From Alteromonas sp. KC3 (GTDB lineage Bacteria > Pseudomonadota > Gammaproteobacteria > Enterobacterales > Alteromonadaceae), in NCBI RefSeq assembly GCF_016756315.1, contig NZ_AP024235.1, positions 1,116,001 to 1,180,000 on the forward strand: a stretch of DNA of 64,000 nucleotides, written 5' to 3'. Shown in pieces: positions 16,006 through 27,250 of the stretch. Position numbers and translations under genes: made by a program. The stretch's first letter is position 1. Each line of letters begins with the position of its first letter. The notes below the pieces were generated by a model, which had not been told where the DNA came from, ran no database searches, and saw only the letters and a list, made by a program, of their open reading frames with translations.

Positions 16006-17742
16006 TCATGAGTTTTGGTTTTCTATCGTCAGTGGCGCTGTGTAAAAATCGTAGCCTAGCTGTGCTGCCAACTTTCGTCCCTCTTTTATAGCCGAGTGAA
16101 CTCTTTCTCCACCAATAATTATGTTTGTCTGTCCTATGCTGGTGTAATTGAATGTATCGTCTTTCCCAGTATCTACAAATATTTCATAGTTGCCGGAATG
16201 CTGGCTTTTAATCGCGTTAACATTAGCAATCAGCTCTTCTTCGCTACATGTGACGTGCAAATAAGAACGAGTTATTGGAATGATATAGTGAGGAATTCGT
16301 CGTAACCGTCCTTTTGATAGCACTTCAATGCTTCTAGTGCCTGGACCAGTCACTCTGAATCCAATTCTTATTGATATCGCAGTAGGTTGTATCTTTAGCT
16401 TGCATGGTTGAGATGTGGAAAACAAATCTCTTTGAACACAAGCACCAGATTCATTGTATTGCCATATATCTAGTTCGGTACGTTCATCATCTGTTAGGTA
16501 GACAAACTCTTCGAACTCCGCAAATTCAGAAACATGAAAATGAGATGTCAGATTAATATAAGAATGCTCAGCTTCTGATAGCGTTGATGTTATTGTTACT
16601 TTGTCGTTTGTAGTACTTACCTTCAAGGCGGGGGTTTTAACTTCAAAATGGCCAGATTCTAATAAGTTAGATACTGGATAACGGGTATAACAAATAGCGT
16701 CTTGATAATTAAAGTGTTCACTCATTTGTTCCACAAGACGTAGACGGCAACTCCCGTTAGTACCTCCCTTTTTAGGTATGCCCCCCTTGCCTTGCAACAA
16801 CGCAATCTTTTGCGCAACTCGATGCTGGAAATAATGCTCATCAAGATTGTTTTTGATAAAGGTAGACCGATCGGATGTATCGCATGATGTATGGTGAATT
16901 TTGTCATCATATAAAGATACGGTATCAACCAATTCTCCAAACAAGACTCTCATTGCTCTTGTGTAATTCGATACAACAGCGGTACCTGATGCTAAGAGCT
17001 CTACTGCTCGTCTCGCAAACATGGTCTGTCCATTTTTTACAATGTTTAGAGAAATACCGGTTTCATAACCGCTATAAGCTTTGTCAATCTCTGTATAGGG
17101 GAGGTTACCTACAATACTTGGTTGGAATTCAGCTGGGAATGTTCTTCCTTCGATATTTTTCTGATGGTTTCGATCAAAGATACTTACTGACGCGCCACTG
17201 TTTTTTATCAAGCCATATAAGTGAAGAAAATCGTTATTGCGTTCATGGTACTTCTCATACCAGGAACCAGCAAAGCAATAGCCAGACTGACGTTTCAAAT
17301 CCTTAGGGTAAAATGTTTGTGTATTCGCAAAAAAGGGTAAAAAATAGACCCTCTCATGTGCAAGTAAGGCTTTGTAGCGAGCAATACAATCGACTTCTGT
17401 GGTAAACACAATATCAAAAAGTGCTGTCAGTTTTGCTCTGATAGAAAAGTCTACAAAATGCACAGGGTCTTCTTTATTCCAAAACACAGTCGGGATGTTA
17501 TTCTGATTACAGAACTCTGTTAAAGACCGAATGAGAGGAAGTTGAGACGTAATGCGGTTTTCATTACTCCAACTTCCATCCGCACCATTCCATGTAGATT
17601 CTATAAATAATAGGTCTGGACAGAAGGCTTTCAGTTGCTCAATTGCATTGAGTCTATTGAGAGAACAAACATCCCAAATTGATGCAACCGATAGTAATGT
17701 AAATTCATCCGCTATAACTGCAGCTTTAGTTTTAACATTCAT
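16006..17742 (-). CDS. CgeB-like glycosyltransferase
   Basis: Protein of 578 residues. The first half follows the DUF3880/CgeB glycosyltransferase pattern (LLFIESTWNG, PTVFWNKEDPVHF, then FAGSWYEKYHERN and FARRAVELLASGTAVVSNY). The remaining C-terminal region (about 380-578) has no family I recognise. It lies 8 nt from the GT2 gene upstream and is probably cotranscribed. A role in extending the flagellin glycan is inferred from context. Confidence 0.7.
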   Translation of the reverse strand: MNVKTKAAVIADEFTLLSVASIWDVCSLNRLNAIEQLKAFCPDLLFIESTWNGADGSWSNENRITSQLPLIRSLTEFCNQNNIPTVFWNKEDPVHFVDFSIRAKLTALFDIVFTTEVDCIARYKALLAHERVYFLPFFANTQTFYPKDLKRQSGYCFAGSWYEKYHERNNDFLHLYGLIKNSGASVSIFDRNHQKNIEGRTFPAEFQPSIVGNLPYTEIDKAYSGYETGISLNIVKNGQTMFARRAVELLASGTAVVSNYTRAMRVLFGELVDTVSLYDDKIHHTSCDTSDRSTFIKNNLDEHYFQHRVAQKIALLQGKGGIPKKGGTNGSCRLRLVEQMSEHFNYQDAICYTRYPVSNLLESGHFEVKTPALKVSTTNDKVTITSTLSEAEHSYINLTSHFHVSEFAEFEEFVYLTDDERTELDIWQYNESGACVQRDLFSTSQPCKLKIQPTAISIRIGFRVTGPGTRSIEVLSKGRLRRIPHYIIPITRSYLHVTCSEEELIANVNAIKSQHSGNYEIFVDTGKDDTFNYTSIGQTNIIIGGERVHSAIKEGRKLAAQLGYDFYTAPLTIENQNS

Positions 17743-17750
17743 TGAATAAG

Positions 17751-18764
17751 TTACGCTATAACCAAGAAGTCATCCCATTCACGCCAGCCAGCGCAACTTA
17801 ACGACTTTCTTACTTTTTCTCGAACGGGTTGAGCGGCAATAATAACACCACCATATTGAGTAGGTGAGTGCTCAAATACGCATAGAGTTGTGTCCTCGAT
17901 GGTTTCACGGCCAGCAGTTTTATCAATAAAACCATTTATTGGATACCCTCGCGCTGCAAAACACTTTGCTAGCGCTTTAGATAGTTGACCACGTCCATAG
18001 AGATAAAGCGCCCCATGCTTATCTACAATCTTTTCTATCTCCGCTAATTTCAGCTCTACTAACATATTTGCAAATGCATCGGTCGAGCTGTTCAAGGTTG
18101 TTGTCGAAGAGTCACTTAATCGCACTTTTAGTAGACACTTTGGAACGCAACCGATGTCAAAGCCTGCTTTAATGGCCCTGTAAAAGAGATCGTAATCCTC
18201 CCCCATTCTTCGCTCGGCATAACCTAGCTGTTTGATGACGTCACTTCGGGCAAAATAAGTACTATGTGTTACACAGCACCATCTTAGTAACTCTTCCCTA
18301 ATTTTTTCAATCGTATTTATGCTGTTTAGGAGAGGGGCCTTTTCTTCTTGAAACTGTCGGAATCGATCACTTCTTTCAACTTGTGCATCTGTTGTGAAGT
18401 ATTCGATGTAACACTTTGCTATTGCAACATTTGGATGGCTTTGAAGGTAAGATAGTTGTTCTACAAATCTAGTAGGGAGACTTAAATCATCGCCATCTAC
18501 TTTTACAATATAAGGCGTTTGAATTAAGTCTAATGCTTCATTAAGTCTGTACCCAACACCTTTGTTTTCGTCGTGCGTAATAAGAGTGATACGCGGATCA
18601 TTATATTGTCTAATAAGCTTACATGTATCGTCTGAAGATCCATCATCAATAATCAGAAAATCAAAATCTGAAAACGTTTGCGAGAGTATGCTGTCAATGG
18701 TGGCGCTTATAAAGCGCTCACAATTGTAGGTGGTAAGTAGTGCTGTTATTGTTCGCGTGGACAT
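17751..18764 (-). CDS. GT2 glycosyltransferase with C-terminal Rossmann-like module
   Basis: Protein of 337 residues. The GT-A domain (about 5-220) has LLTTYNCERFI, IDDGSSDD and the metal-binding VDGDD (89-93). Residues about 250-337 form an extra module beginning GALYLYGRGQLSKAL with a later INGFIDK, similar to the N-terminal domain of PglD/NeuD proteins. A related module opens the LicD-family protein in this island. Donor and acceptor unknown. Confidence 0.78.
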   Translation of the reverse strand: MSTRTITALLTTYNCERFISATIDSILSQTFSDFDFLIIDDGSSDDTCKLIRQYNDPRITLITHDENKGVGYRLNEALDLIQTPYIVKVDGDDLSLPTRFVEQLSYLQSHPNVAIAKCYIEYFTTDAQVERSDRFRQFQEEKAPLLNSINTIEKIREELLRWCCVTHSTYFARSDVIKQLGYAERRMGEDYDLFYRAIKAGFDIGCVPKCLLKVRLSDSSTTTLNSSTDAFANMLVELKLAEIEKIVDKHGALYLYGRGQLSKALAKCFAARGYPINGFIDKTAGRETIEDTTLCVFEHSPTQYGGVIIAAQPVREKVRKSLSCAGWREWDDFLVIA

Positions 18765-18899
18765 AATTGAGATTCTCTTTTAACTTACCAGAATGTTGTT
18801 TACTTCTTTGCTCCCTATCTTCTTTATCGACTACAGAGATTTTAAATAGAGTTTTTTTGAGAATATTTATCGCGGTTGTACGAGAATCTATCGCAGATT

Positions 18900-21154
<2,255 letters not shown>

Positions 21155-21205
21155 TTATCAGTGCACAAATACTTCTGCTAAAAGAAGCAATGTTAAAGGG
21201 ACTTT

Positions 21206-21862
21206 CTATAGTTTGATCGACGTTAATTCGTTTAAGTGGTTAATTGTATGAGCAGCGTCATATCCTGGCTTTGCGACAACGTGTTTGTGCACGCCAGTAA
21301 GGACTCTTATCGTGGGCATTCCCACTTTGTTTAAGTTAACAAAGTCTTTGGACGGGTTATCGCCGATATATACCATATCGCGCCATTCACATTTTTCCGC
21401 CTTTTTGATTTTTTCAAAGCAGTAAAGAGATGGCTTTGCATGCTTAACACCAAATCGGTGTGTGATAAATACGCGTCTAAACAGTGGCGCAATATTTAGC
21501 GCGTCAACCTTATTATTTTGCACTACTTTGTTGCCGTCAGTGACTAAATACAAGGGGGAAGGTAAAGCATTTAACAGCGAAAGATGTGCTGATGGCATAG
21601 TAAGAGAGGGTTTGTGTAATCGGTATGCAGAAACACATGCCTTCACATTGCTTTTTGTGTCTGCAATGTTGTGCATGGCAAGATAATCATTGAAAATACG
21701 ACCTCGACCGTTCTTATCCAGTAATGTGGTCAATTCCTTGGTGCCGATTTCTTTGTTCACGCCCCAGGTACTCTCGACATAGGAAGCAACAGCCCTTAGG
21801 CCAGATTCAACATAGTGGCGCTCATTATAAAGCGTGTCATCAAGGTCAAAAATGTAAATCAT
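21206..21862 (-). CDS. HAD-superfamily hydrolase
   Basis: Protein of 218 residues with HAD motif I (FDLDDTLYNE), motif II (LVTDGN), a lysine (KPSLYCF) and motif IV (YIGDNPSKDF). It is therefore probably a small-molecule phosphatase. It overlaps the ATP-grasp gene by 4 nt, which suggests a shared pathway. A sugar-phosphate or glycerol-phosphate substrate is possible but not shown by the sequence. Confidence 0.82.
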   Translation of the reverse strand: MIYIFDLDDTLYNERHYVESGLRAVASYVESTWGVNKEIGTKELTTLLDKNGRGRIFNDYLAMHNIADTKSNVKACVSAYRLHKPSLTMPSAHLSLLNALPSPLYLVTDGNKVVQNNKVDALNIAPLFRRVFITHRFGVKHAKPSLYCFEKIKKAEKCEWRDMVYIGDNPSKDFVNLNKVGMPTIRVLTGVHKHVVAKPGYDAAHTINHLNELTSIKL

Positions 21863-22800
21863 AGGTAGTAATCTGTGGCAGCGCGAATTTGCGTGAGTTT
21901 CTCTTTTGAAAGTATGGCTGGTATCTGGTCAATATTATGGCCCAGCGATTCGCATAAGCTCCAGTATAAGCTGTCGACGCCTGCTTTGATGCCTAGCGTT
22001 GATGCTCCGCCAAATCTCGAGTTACATTCGATAATATGTAAATGCTGACCGCTTACAATGGCTTGTAATACGACAGGACCGGAGAGTTTAAGCGCCGATA
22101 ATACGTCATTTATAATGGGTAGCAAGGGAAACTGGGGAAGGGTGTAAGTAACTTGAGACTCGCCATTTATTACAAGTTCACGTACGCGACACACCGCCGC
22201 TTTTACAACGTTCTCGCGAGTTAACCATGCATCAACGCTTATTTCTTGGCCTGATATAAAGGGTTGGTAGATGGGCGATGAAAGTGTCTTGCCGTGAGCC
22301 GCTGCGTCGTCAATATTGAGGTTAACCCCGATAGATTTGCTACCTGCACCAAAACGTTCTTTCACCACATAGCGTTTTGTCTTGGATTGTTTTAATTCGC
22401 CATTTAGCTCGCAGAACGTTGGAATAATGGACGGTACATCAAGCTGAGCGAAGGCTAGCTTATCTAAACAGCGCTCAATGGCGTGGTGCTCTGACACAAT
22501 AACGACAATGTTTGCGGCGCTCAATCTTTCTTTTAGTGCGGCCCAGAAAAGTAGTTCGCCATCTCTGGTGGGAAATATATGAGTGATTTTTCGTTGTTTA
22601 AGCTCAGCGATAATGTGATCGACATTTGCCTCGACTGTTGGCGGCATACACCAAAACTCATCACAAAAGTAACGCGTCAATACTTTTTCGTTGATATCAC
22701 CTGCAGTCACTACACCACTGGGCGAAATCCGCTTAACCGCATCTTTTAAAGCCAACAGCAAGGGGACTTTGTTACTCGCACTGGAAAGAAGAACGTTCAC
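21859..22800 (-). CDS. ATP-grasp carboxylate-amine ligase family protein
   Basis: Protein of 313 residues resembling carbamoyl-phosphate-synthase-like ATP-grasp ligases. A preATP-grasp segment (MNVLLSSASNKVPLLLALK) leads to THIFPTRDGE. ATP-binding strands follow (RYVVKERFGAGSKSIGV, YQPFISGQEISVDAW), and then the metal site IIECNSRFGGAS. ATP-grasp enzymes join a carboxylate to an amine or thiol. Inside a Pse locus without pseH it could acylate the free 4-amine of the PseC product or modify the finished sugar. That role is inference. Confidence 0.8.
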   Translation of the reverse strand: MNVLLSSASNKVPLLLALKDAVKRISPSGVVTAGDINEKVLTRYFCDEFWCMPPTVEANVDHIIAELKQRKITHIFPTRDGELLFWAALKERLSAANIVVIVSEHHAIERCLDKLAFAQLDVPSIIPTFCELNGELKQSKTKRYVVKERFGAGSKSIGVNLNIDDAAAHGKTLSSPIYQPFISGQEISVDAWLTRENVVKAAVCRVRELVINGESQVTYTLPQFPLLPIINDVLSALKLSGPVVLQAIVSGQHLHIIECNSRFGGASTLGIKAGVDSLYWSLCESLGHNIDQIPAILSKEKLTQIRAATDYYL

Positions 22801-22807
22801 GTTTGTC

Positions 22808-23725
22808 TTAAATGCCTTTTGCTGTGATTGTATGTTTCTGTATTTTTATACCACCTTTTGGAGAAGGCATCGATGCCCGACGGTTTTCATATTCGGTGAT
22901 TTGAGTTGTTTTTTTAGGCGTTTCCCATGCCCCGTACATAAAAGTCAAAAAGCCTTCTTTATCAAAGGGGGCCAAAAACGTTTCGTCTAGAAAAGTAATT
23001 GGCTCATAGTTGTCGAAGTGCTTTGCTGGCGCGAAAAATAATCCACCAGAGGATAATAGTTCTGAATAACCTTCGAGCGATTCTCTGCATTGAATGCTGA
23101 CATCAAATTGTACGTATGCACTGGTACTTGAATTCGCAAACTCTAAATTGATACATGAATCAATGCCGTTTACATTGATAATCACAATGTTCCAATCTAC
23201 ATCAAATTGTTCAGTTAACACTTTACTAAGCTCGGGTAGCGCAGATTGCAGCTTAGCAAAATTTGTTTTGTCGACAGCAAGGTCAATATCGTCGTCCCAT
23301 GCAATAAGCCCTTTGTCTCTTACCGCGCCTAATAGTGTGCCTGAGTCTAAACAAAATACGATATCTCGCGTTTGGCAAAAGCGATTTAACGTTCGCAATA
23401 AAGTTTGAGCGAAAGAAAGCGTCCTTTTGTCTTCAAAAGGTAGTGCAGCTTTCACAGCTTGTTTGCTCGGAACAATCACTTTAGCTTTGGGAATACGTAA
23501 GTCATTAGTGAGTTGACCGTGTATTTGGTCAATCCACTGACTGGTAATAATTATGTTGTCGATGTCGTAACTTGAAATGTCTGCCGGAGCAATAACAGGG
23601 TAACCCATAAAACTAGAACCGTGCTTGGCACTATCGTTATCGGCAAACGCCAATACTTCAATATTGGGATGATTGGAAATATAGTTCTCACCCGCTTTAC
23701 TTGCACCGAACAGAATTACTTTCAT
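22808..23725 (-). CDS. LicD-family transferase with N-terminal Rossmann-like module
   Basis: Protein of 305 residues. Residues 1-95 (MKVILFGASKAGENYI, LAFADND, YPVIAPADI) look like a PglD-N/nucleotide-binding module. Residues about 105-290 are a LicD domain with DSGTLLGAVRDKGLIAWDDDID (read in parts, 127-148); the Asp cluster coordinates metal. LicD proteins move phosphocholine or similar phospho-alcohol groups from CDP donors onto glycans. A TagD-like CDP-alcohol synthase is encoded at the head of the same gene run. Confidence 0.8.
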   Translation of the reverse strand: MKVILFGASKAGENYISNHPNIEVLAFADNDSAKHGSSFMGYPVIAPADISSYDIDNIIITSQWIDQIHGQLTNDLRIPKAKVIVPSKQAVKAALPFEDKRTLSFAQTLLRTLNRFCQTRDIVFCLDSGTLLGAVRDKGLIAWDDDIDLAVDKTNFAKLQSALPELSKVLTEQFDVDWNIVIINVNGIDSCINLEFANSSTSAYVQFDVSIQCRESLEGYSELLSSGGLFFAPAKHFDNYEPITFLDETFLAPFDKEGFLTFMYGAWETPKKTTQITEYENRRASMPSPKGGIKIQKHTITAKGI

Positions 23726-23726
23726 G

Positions 23727-24776
23727 TTACAAAAGCTCCCAACTCATAGGGGTCCCTTTAGGAGCATCACATTTTATTTGTTTTCCAAGTAAGAGCGGCA
23801 AGTATTTAGGCGGTAAACCAAGTCCCGGACGAACTGAGCGTAAATTTTCCGCCGTAAGTGTGTCACCTGCCTTCATGTCCTGGGCGATATATAAAGAACG
23901 TCGATGCACTAAAGAGGCCTTTTCACGCTCTGTTGCGCCATAACTTACTTTGCCGATAGCCACTGCGGCACGGGCTGTCTCTTCGACCAATAACTTAATT
24001 TCATGTGGTTCAAGCGAGAACTCTGCGTCGACTTCACCACCCTTTCTATCAAGCACAAAATGCTTTTCAATTACGGTCGCGCCAAGCGCTACCGCAGCGA
24101 CAGCTACACCCACGCCAGGTGTATGATCGGAAAGCCCAACTTGACAGTCGAAGAGTTCACTTAAATGTGGAATCGTTTTTAGGTTGGCGTCTACTGGGTT
24201 TGCCGGATAATTACTGGTGCATTTGAGTAACACAAGGTCTTTGCAACCATTGGCGCGAAGTACCTCTACAGATTCAGCTATTTCAGATTGACTGGCCATG
24301 CCGGTGGACACAATCACAGGTTTTCCTGTTTTTGCCACCGCAGCCAAAATAGCGTGGTCGGTGTTTTCAAAAGAAGCAACTTTATAACAGGGAGGATTTA
24401 GTGTTTCCAAAAAATCGACTGCGGTTAAATCAAAAGGCGTACTGAAAGCCAACAGCCCTTTTTCTTTTGCATAGTCGAAAAGCTCTTTGTGCCATTCCCA
24501 TGGCGTCATCGCCTCTTTATACAAGTTGTAAAGAGAATTTCCCTTCCAAAGGCTATTGGGATCTTCGATAAAAAACTCGCCCTCATGGCAATCTAATGTA
24601 ATGGTGTCTGGTGTATAGGTTTGCAATTTTATTGCATGTGCTCCCGCCTCTGCGGCAGCATCAATTAAGCGGTATGCTTTATCTAATGATTGGCCATGAT
24701 TACCAGACATCTCTGCGATGATAAAGGGCGCACGCCCAGGACCAATTTGAATATCACCGATTGTGATTGGATTCAT
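23727..24776 (-). CDS. pseI: PseI, pseudaminic acid synthase
   Basis: NeuB-family synthase of 349 residues that condenses 6-deoxy-AltdiNAc with phosphoenolpyruvate. PseI-type motifs include FIIAEMSGNHGQSLD, AIKLQTYTPDTITLD, WKGNSLYNLYKEA, FSTPFD, CTSNYPA, VGLSDHT and IEKHFVLDR. The C-terminal antifreeze-like SAF domain (about 290-345) has RRSLY and SVRPGLGLPPK. It is 2 nt from pseG and is the only NeuB-type synthase in the window, so the nonulosonate made is pseudaminate-type. Confidence 0.95.
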   Translation of the reverse strand: MNPITIGDIQIGPGRAPFIIAEMSGNHGQSLDKAYRLIDAAAEAGAHAIKLQTYTPDTITLDCHEGEFFIEDPNSLWKGNSLYNLYKEAMTPWEWHKELFDYAKEKGLLAFSTPFDLTAVDFLETLNPPCYKVASFENTDHAILAAVAKTGKPVIVSTGMASQSEIAESVEVLRANGCKDLVLLKCTSNYPANPVDANLKTIPHLSELFDCQVGLSDHTPGVGVAVAAVALGATVIEKHFVLDRKGGEVDAEFSLEPHEIKLLVEETARAAVAIGKVSYGATEREKASLVHRRSLYIAQDMKAGDTLTAENLRSVRPGLGLPPKYLPLLLGKQIKCDAPKGTPMSWELL

Positions 24777-24778
24777 GA

Positions 24779-25861
24779 CTACCTCTTAATACTGTTCAAT
24801 ATAGTATCCACTACAAAAGATGGATTTTTATTGCTGTTTAGTAGCGACGCCGCATTATCGGCGAGTTTACGCATTTTTTCGGGCGAACTTATCGCAAAAT
24901 TGATCGCTTCGCTAATGTCTTCTTGAGTAACGTCATCGCTTTTGCCTATCCACAAACAACATTGTTGCTTATGTAAGCAGCGCGTCGTTTCAATTTGGTT
25001 GTCGGCTAGCGTAATAATCATACCCGCTACGCCTGACGCCGCACGTTCCCAGTGCATCGAACCACCTGCTCCTATCATAGTAGAGGCTGTTTTCATCAAC
25101 TGAGCAATGTAGGAACATGCCACATGAAGCGTAACATTTGCCAGTGAACTCACTTTTGTTTTCAATGAATCAGTGTGCGTATATCCAGCGCCTACCACGA
25201 TATCGGCCGAAATGGTCAGGGACTTTAACGAAAGTAAAGTATCTACTACTCGCTCCGTGAGGTTTGAAGGGTCGCTACCACCGAAGCAAATGAGAAAATG
25301 ATTGTCTTTTCTTGGTATGACAGAAGACGAGTAGAATTCATCACGTAAAATAGCGAATTTAGGTCCAAGTAGCTTGAGGCAATGGCTAGGCACTAGCTGC
25401 TCGTAGCGTACTTCATAATTGTCATAGAGGTTTTGATCTAACAGTACGTCGCAATCGTGTTGTCGATTGGCCAAATCATCGATAACAACGATATGTTTGC
25501 TACACCTACGCATTGTTTTGCTAAATGCAGATGACAGTTGGTAATGGTCTATTATCAAAATATCGATGCTGTCGTTATGCGCTCGTGAAAGCACATCAAT
25601 ACATTGGTTTGCGTGCTTGTATTGGGCTTGCTCGTCTAGCTTACAATCTGAACGAGTACTTTGTTCACTGCTATTTAATGGTGGCGCAGTTAACAAAGTA
25701 ATTCCGGCTTGCTCCACTTGTTGATGTAACGCAAAAGGGAGAGGGCATGATAAGAAGGTGACACGAGCGAAGGGAAGGAATTGGTTTGCAAGTGTTAAGC
25801 AACGCATAACGTGGCCTAACCCTATCTGCGCAGTACCGTCTACCCGAACCACAACCTTCAC
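24779..25861 (-). CDS. pseG: PseG, UDP-6-deoxy-AltdiNAc hydrolase
   Basis: GT-B-fold hydrolase of 360 residues that releases UDP before the PseI step. The N-terminus (VVRVDGTAQIGLGHVMRCLTLA) carries the catalytic His region. The C-terminal part has LICFGGSDPSNLT and IGAGGSMHWERAASG. It is longer than the Campylobacter enzyme (about 274 residues), partly through an insertion near 60-85. It has no C-terminal GNAT domain, so it is not a PseG-PseH fusion. It overlaps pseF by 4 nt. Confidence 0.92.
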   Translation of the reverse strand: MKVVVRVDGTAQIGLGHVMRCLTLANQFLPFARVTFLSCPLPFALHQQVEQAGITLLTAPPLNSSEQSTRSDCKLDEQAQYKHANQCIDVLSRAHNDSIDILIIDHYQLSSAFSKTMRRCSKHIVVIDDLANRQHDCDVLLDQNLYDNYEVRYEQLVPSHCLKLLGPKFAILRDEFYSSSVIPRKDNHFLICFGGSDPSNLTERVVDTLLSLKSLTISADIVVGAGYTHTDSLKTKVSSLANVTLHVACSYIAQLMKTASTMIGAGGSMHWERAASGVAGMIITLADNQIETTRCLHKQQCCLWIGKSDDVTQEDISEAINFAISSPEKMRKLADNAASLLNSNKNPSFVVDTILNSIKR

Positions 25862-26562
25862 GTAAGACTCTCAGTCTGCATTAACTTAAAGAGTAATTCG
25901 GCTCTTACCCAATCCTCAGGGGTATCAATATCTTGTACCAAATGATCAGGCATCACGACCATTTTTGAATTGGCGCCGAAAATACGCTTGCTGGTGTCGA
26001 GCCAAGTTTTATAGTGGCCCCAATAGAGTTGACCTGCGTCGTGAAAAGCAGGAGGTAAATCTTGTGAACGTTGAGTAATACCAAACTCGTCGAAGGGTTT
26101 AACACCGCCATTTTCGGTTTGTAATATCGCTCTTTGAATCGGAAATGAAAACCGCGCAGCTGTAAATACATAGTCTACATCTAAAGCACCATCTAGCATC
26201 TCAAAACACGTATTGATTAATGAGGTGGTAAGGAGGGGAGATGTTGCATAGACACAAGCGCAATAATTGATATCCCAGCCTTTTTCTAGAAGTTCATTAA
26301 GCGCATGGCGAACAACAGGACTGGTTCCCGTGTAATCGTCTGCCAGCTCAGCAGGCCTTATAAACGGTATATCGGCACCATATTCAGCGGCTACATTGGC
26401 GATTGTTTCATCGTCTGTAGAAACAACAACTTTATCAATATAGGGGCTTGCCAACGCATTTTCTATTGCGTGAGCGACCATAGGTTTGCCACAAAACGGT
26501 TTAATATTCTTTTTAGGAATTCGCTTACTTCCCCCTCGCGCAGGGATAATCGCTACGTTCAT
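25858..26562 (-). CDS. pseF: PseF, pseudaminic acid cytidylyltransferase
   Basis: CMP-sugar synthase of 234 residues that activates pseudaminic acid with CTP. IIPARGGSKRIPKKNIKPFCGKP is the nucleotide-binding signature; STDDETIANVAAEYGA and QDIDTPEDW are typical of PseF. The CMP-sugar product would be the donor for Maf. First Pse gene of the minus-strand run, coupled to pseG by a 4-nt overlap. Confidence 0.95.
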   Translation of the reverse strand: MNVAIIPARGGSKRIPKKNIKPFCGKPMVAHAIENALASPYIDKVVVSTDDETIANVAAEYGADIPFIRPAELADDYTGTSPVVRHALNELLEKGWDINYCACVYATSPLLTTSLINTCFEMLDGALDVDYVFTAARFSFPIQRAILQTENGGVKPFDEFGITQRSQDLPPAFHDAGQLYWGHYKTWLDTSKRIFGANSKMVVMPDHLVQDIDTPEDWVRAELLFKLMQTESLT

Positions 26563-26620
26563 ATTTTTCTGCTCTATTTCTCTACTTTTAATGGCGTGGT
26601 TGAATCTAGAGTTTTGTTCA

Positions 26621-27076
26621 TTAAAGTCGCTTGACTAGAGCATTTAAATGCTCGGTGAGGCTTTGTAGCTGGCGAATTTTTTCGTTTTGGATTTCACTAA
26701 TGACAGTTTTTAACTCTGTGGTTGAAACGTCTTGAGTGCGTGGTAAATAGACAACTTTGACGATATCCTGCAAATCATCAAATTTACCAATCCAGTCATC
26801 ACCCATGGCGAAAATATCGGCTCCTTCTCTTTGTAAATCTTCGCGCTTTTGTTCCCAACAGTTTTCTTGAAACACGCTGTCTACGTAACGACAAGAAAGT
26901 AGGATTTCCTTTCTATCCTCATAAGGAATAACAACCTTTTTACCCTTAACGGTATTGAATTCATCAGAGGATAGTCCGACTACAAGCTTGTCACCTAAGC
27001 TATGCAGGCGCTTTAAAAGCCTCACATGACCAATATGAAATAAATCAAATGTGCCATAGGTAACTACAGTCGTCAT
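26621..27076 (-). CDS. TagD-like glycerol-3-phosphate cytidylyltransferase
   Basis: Protein of 151 residues with the cytidylyltransferase HxGH motif (H14-IGH17 in GTFDLFHIGH) and a diverged C-terminal signature RTQDVSTTELK corresponding to RTxGISTT. The family makes CDP-glycerol or related CDP-alcohols. The start at 27076 is chosen over the ATG at 27160 because the family begins just before VVTYGTFDLFH. It heads the minus-strand run, divergent from flagellin 3. With the LicD protein it suggests phospho-alcohol decoration of the glycan. Confidence 0.85.
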   Translation of the reverse strand: MTTVVTYGTFDLFHIGHVRLLKRLHSLGDKLVVGLSSDEFNTVKGKKVVIPYEDRKEILLSCRYVDSVFQENCWEQKREDLQREGADIFAMGDDWIGKFDDLQDIVKVVYLPRTQDVSTTELKTVISEIQNEKIRQLQSLTEHLNALVKRL

Positions 27077-27117
27077 AGCGCTACTCTCTGAAAATAAACA
27101 AATTGTACACCAATAGC

Positions 27118-27144
27118 TTATCGGCAAGTCAATCAAATCCATGA
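27118..27144 (-). promoter_or_regulatory. Possible sigma-28 promoter of the glycosylation run
   Basis: On the minus strand a perfect GCCGATAA -10 element (27118-27125) lies about 42 nt upstream of the TagD-like start. The -35 octamer at the 11-nt spacing (27137-27144) matches only about half of the consensus. If real, it would put nonulosonate synthesis under FliA with the flagellins. Confidence 0.4.
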
Positions 27145-27250
27145 GGTTATGCTTTTGCATCTAAAGGTATTCATTGTTATACGATTCGTTGGCTACATTT
27201 TGTCCAGCTTTCTGCTACACTCTTAATGTTAATTGATATAGGAAAGCGCC

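Noticed and set aside
25858..27076. Whole-island horizontal transfer or mobile element
   Set aside because: No integrase, insertion sequence, tRNA or flanking repeat is seen; the island sits in a conserved flagellar position.
27077..27160. Earlier start of the TagD-like gene
   Set aside because: The extra 28 residues are not part of the family, which begins just before the GTFDLFHIGH motif.
27162..27187. Sigma-28 promoter for flagellin 3 (TAAAGGTA then ACGATT)
   Set aside because: Only four of eight -10 positions match and the spacer is 10 nt.
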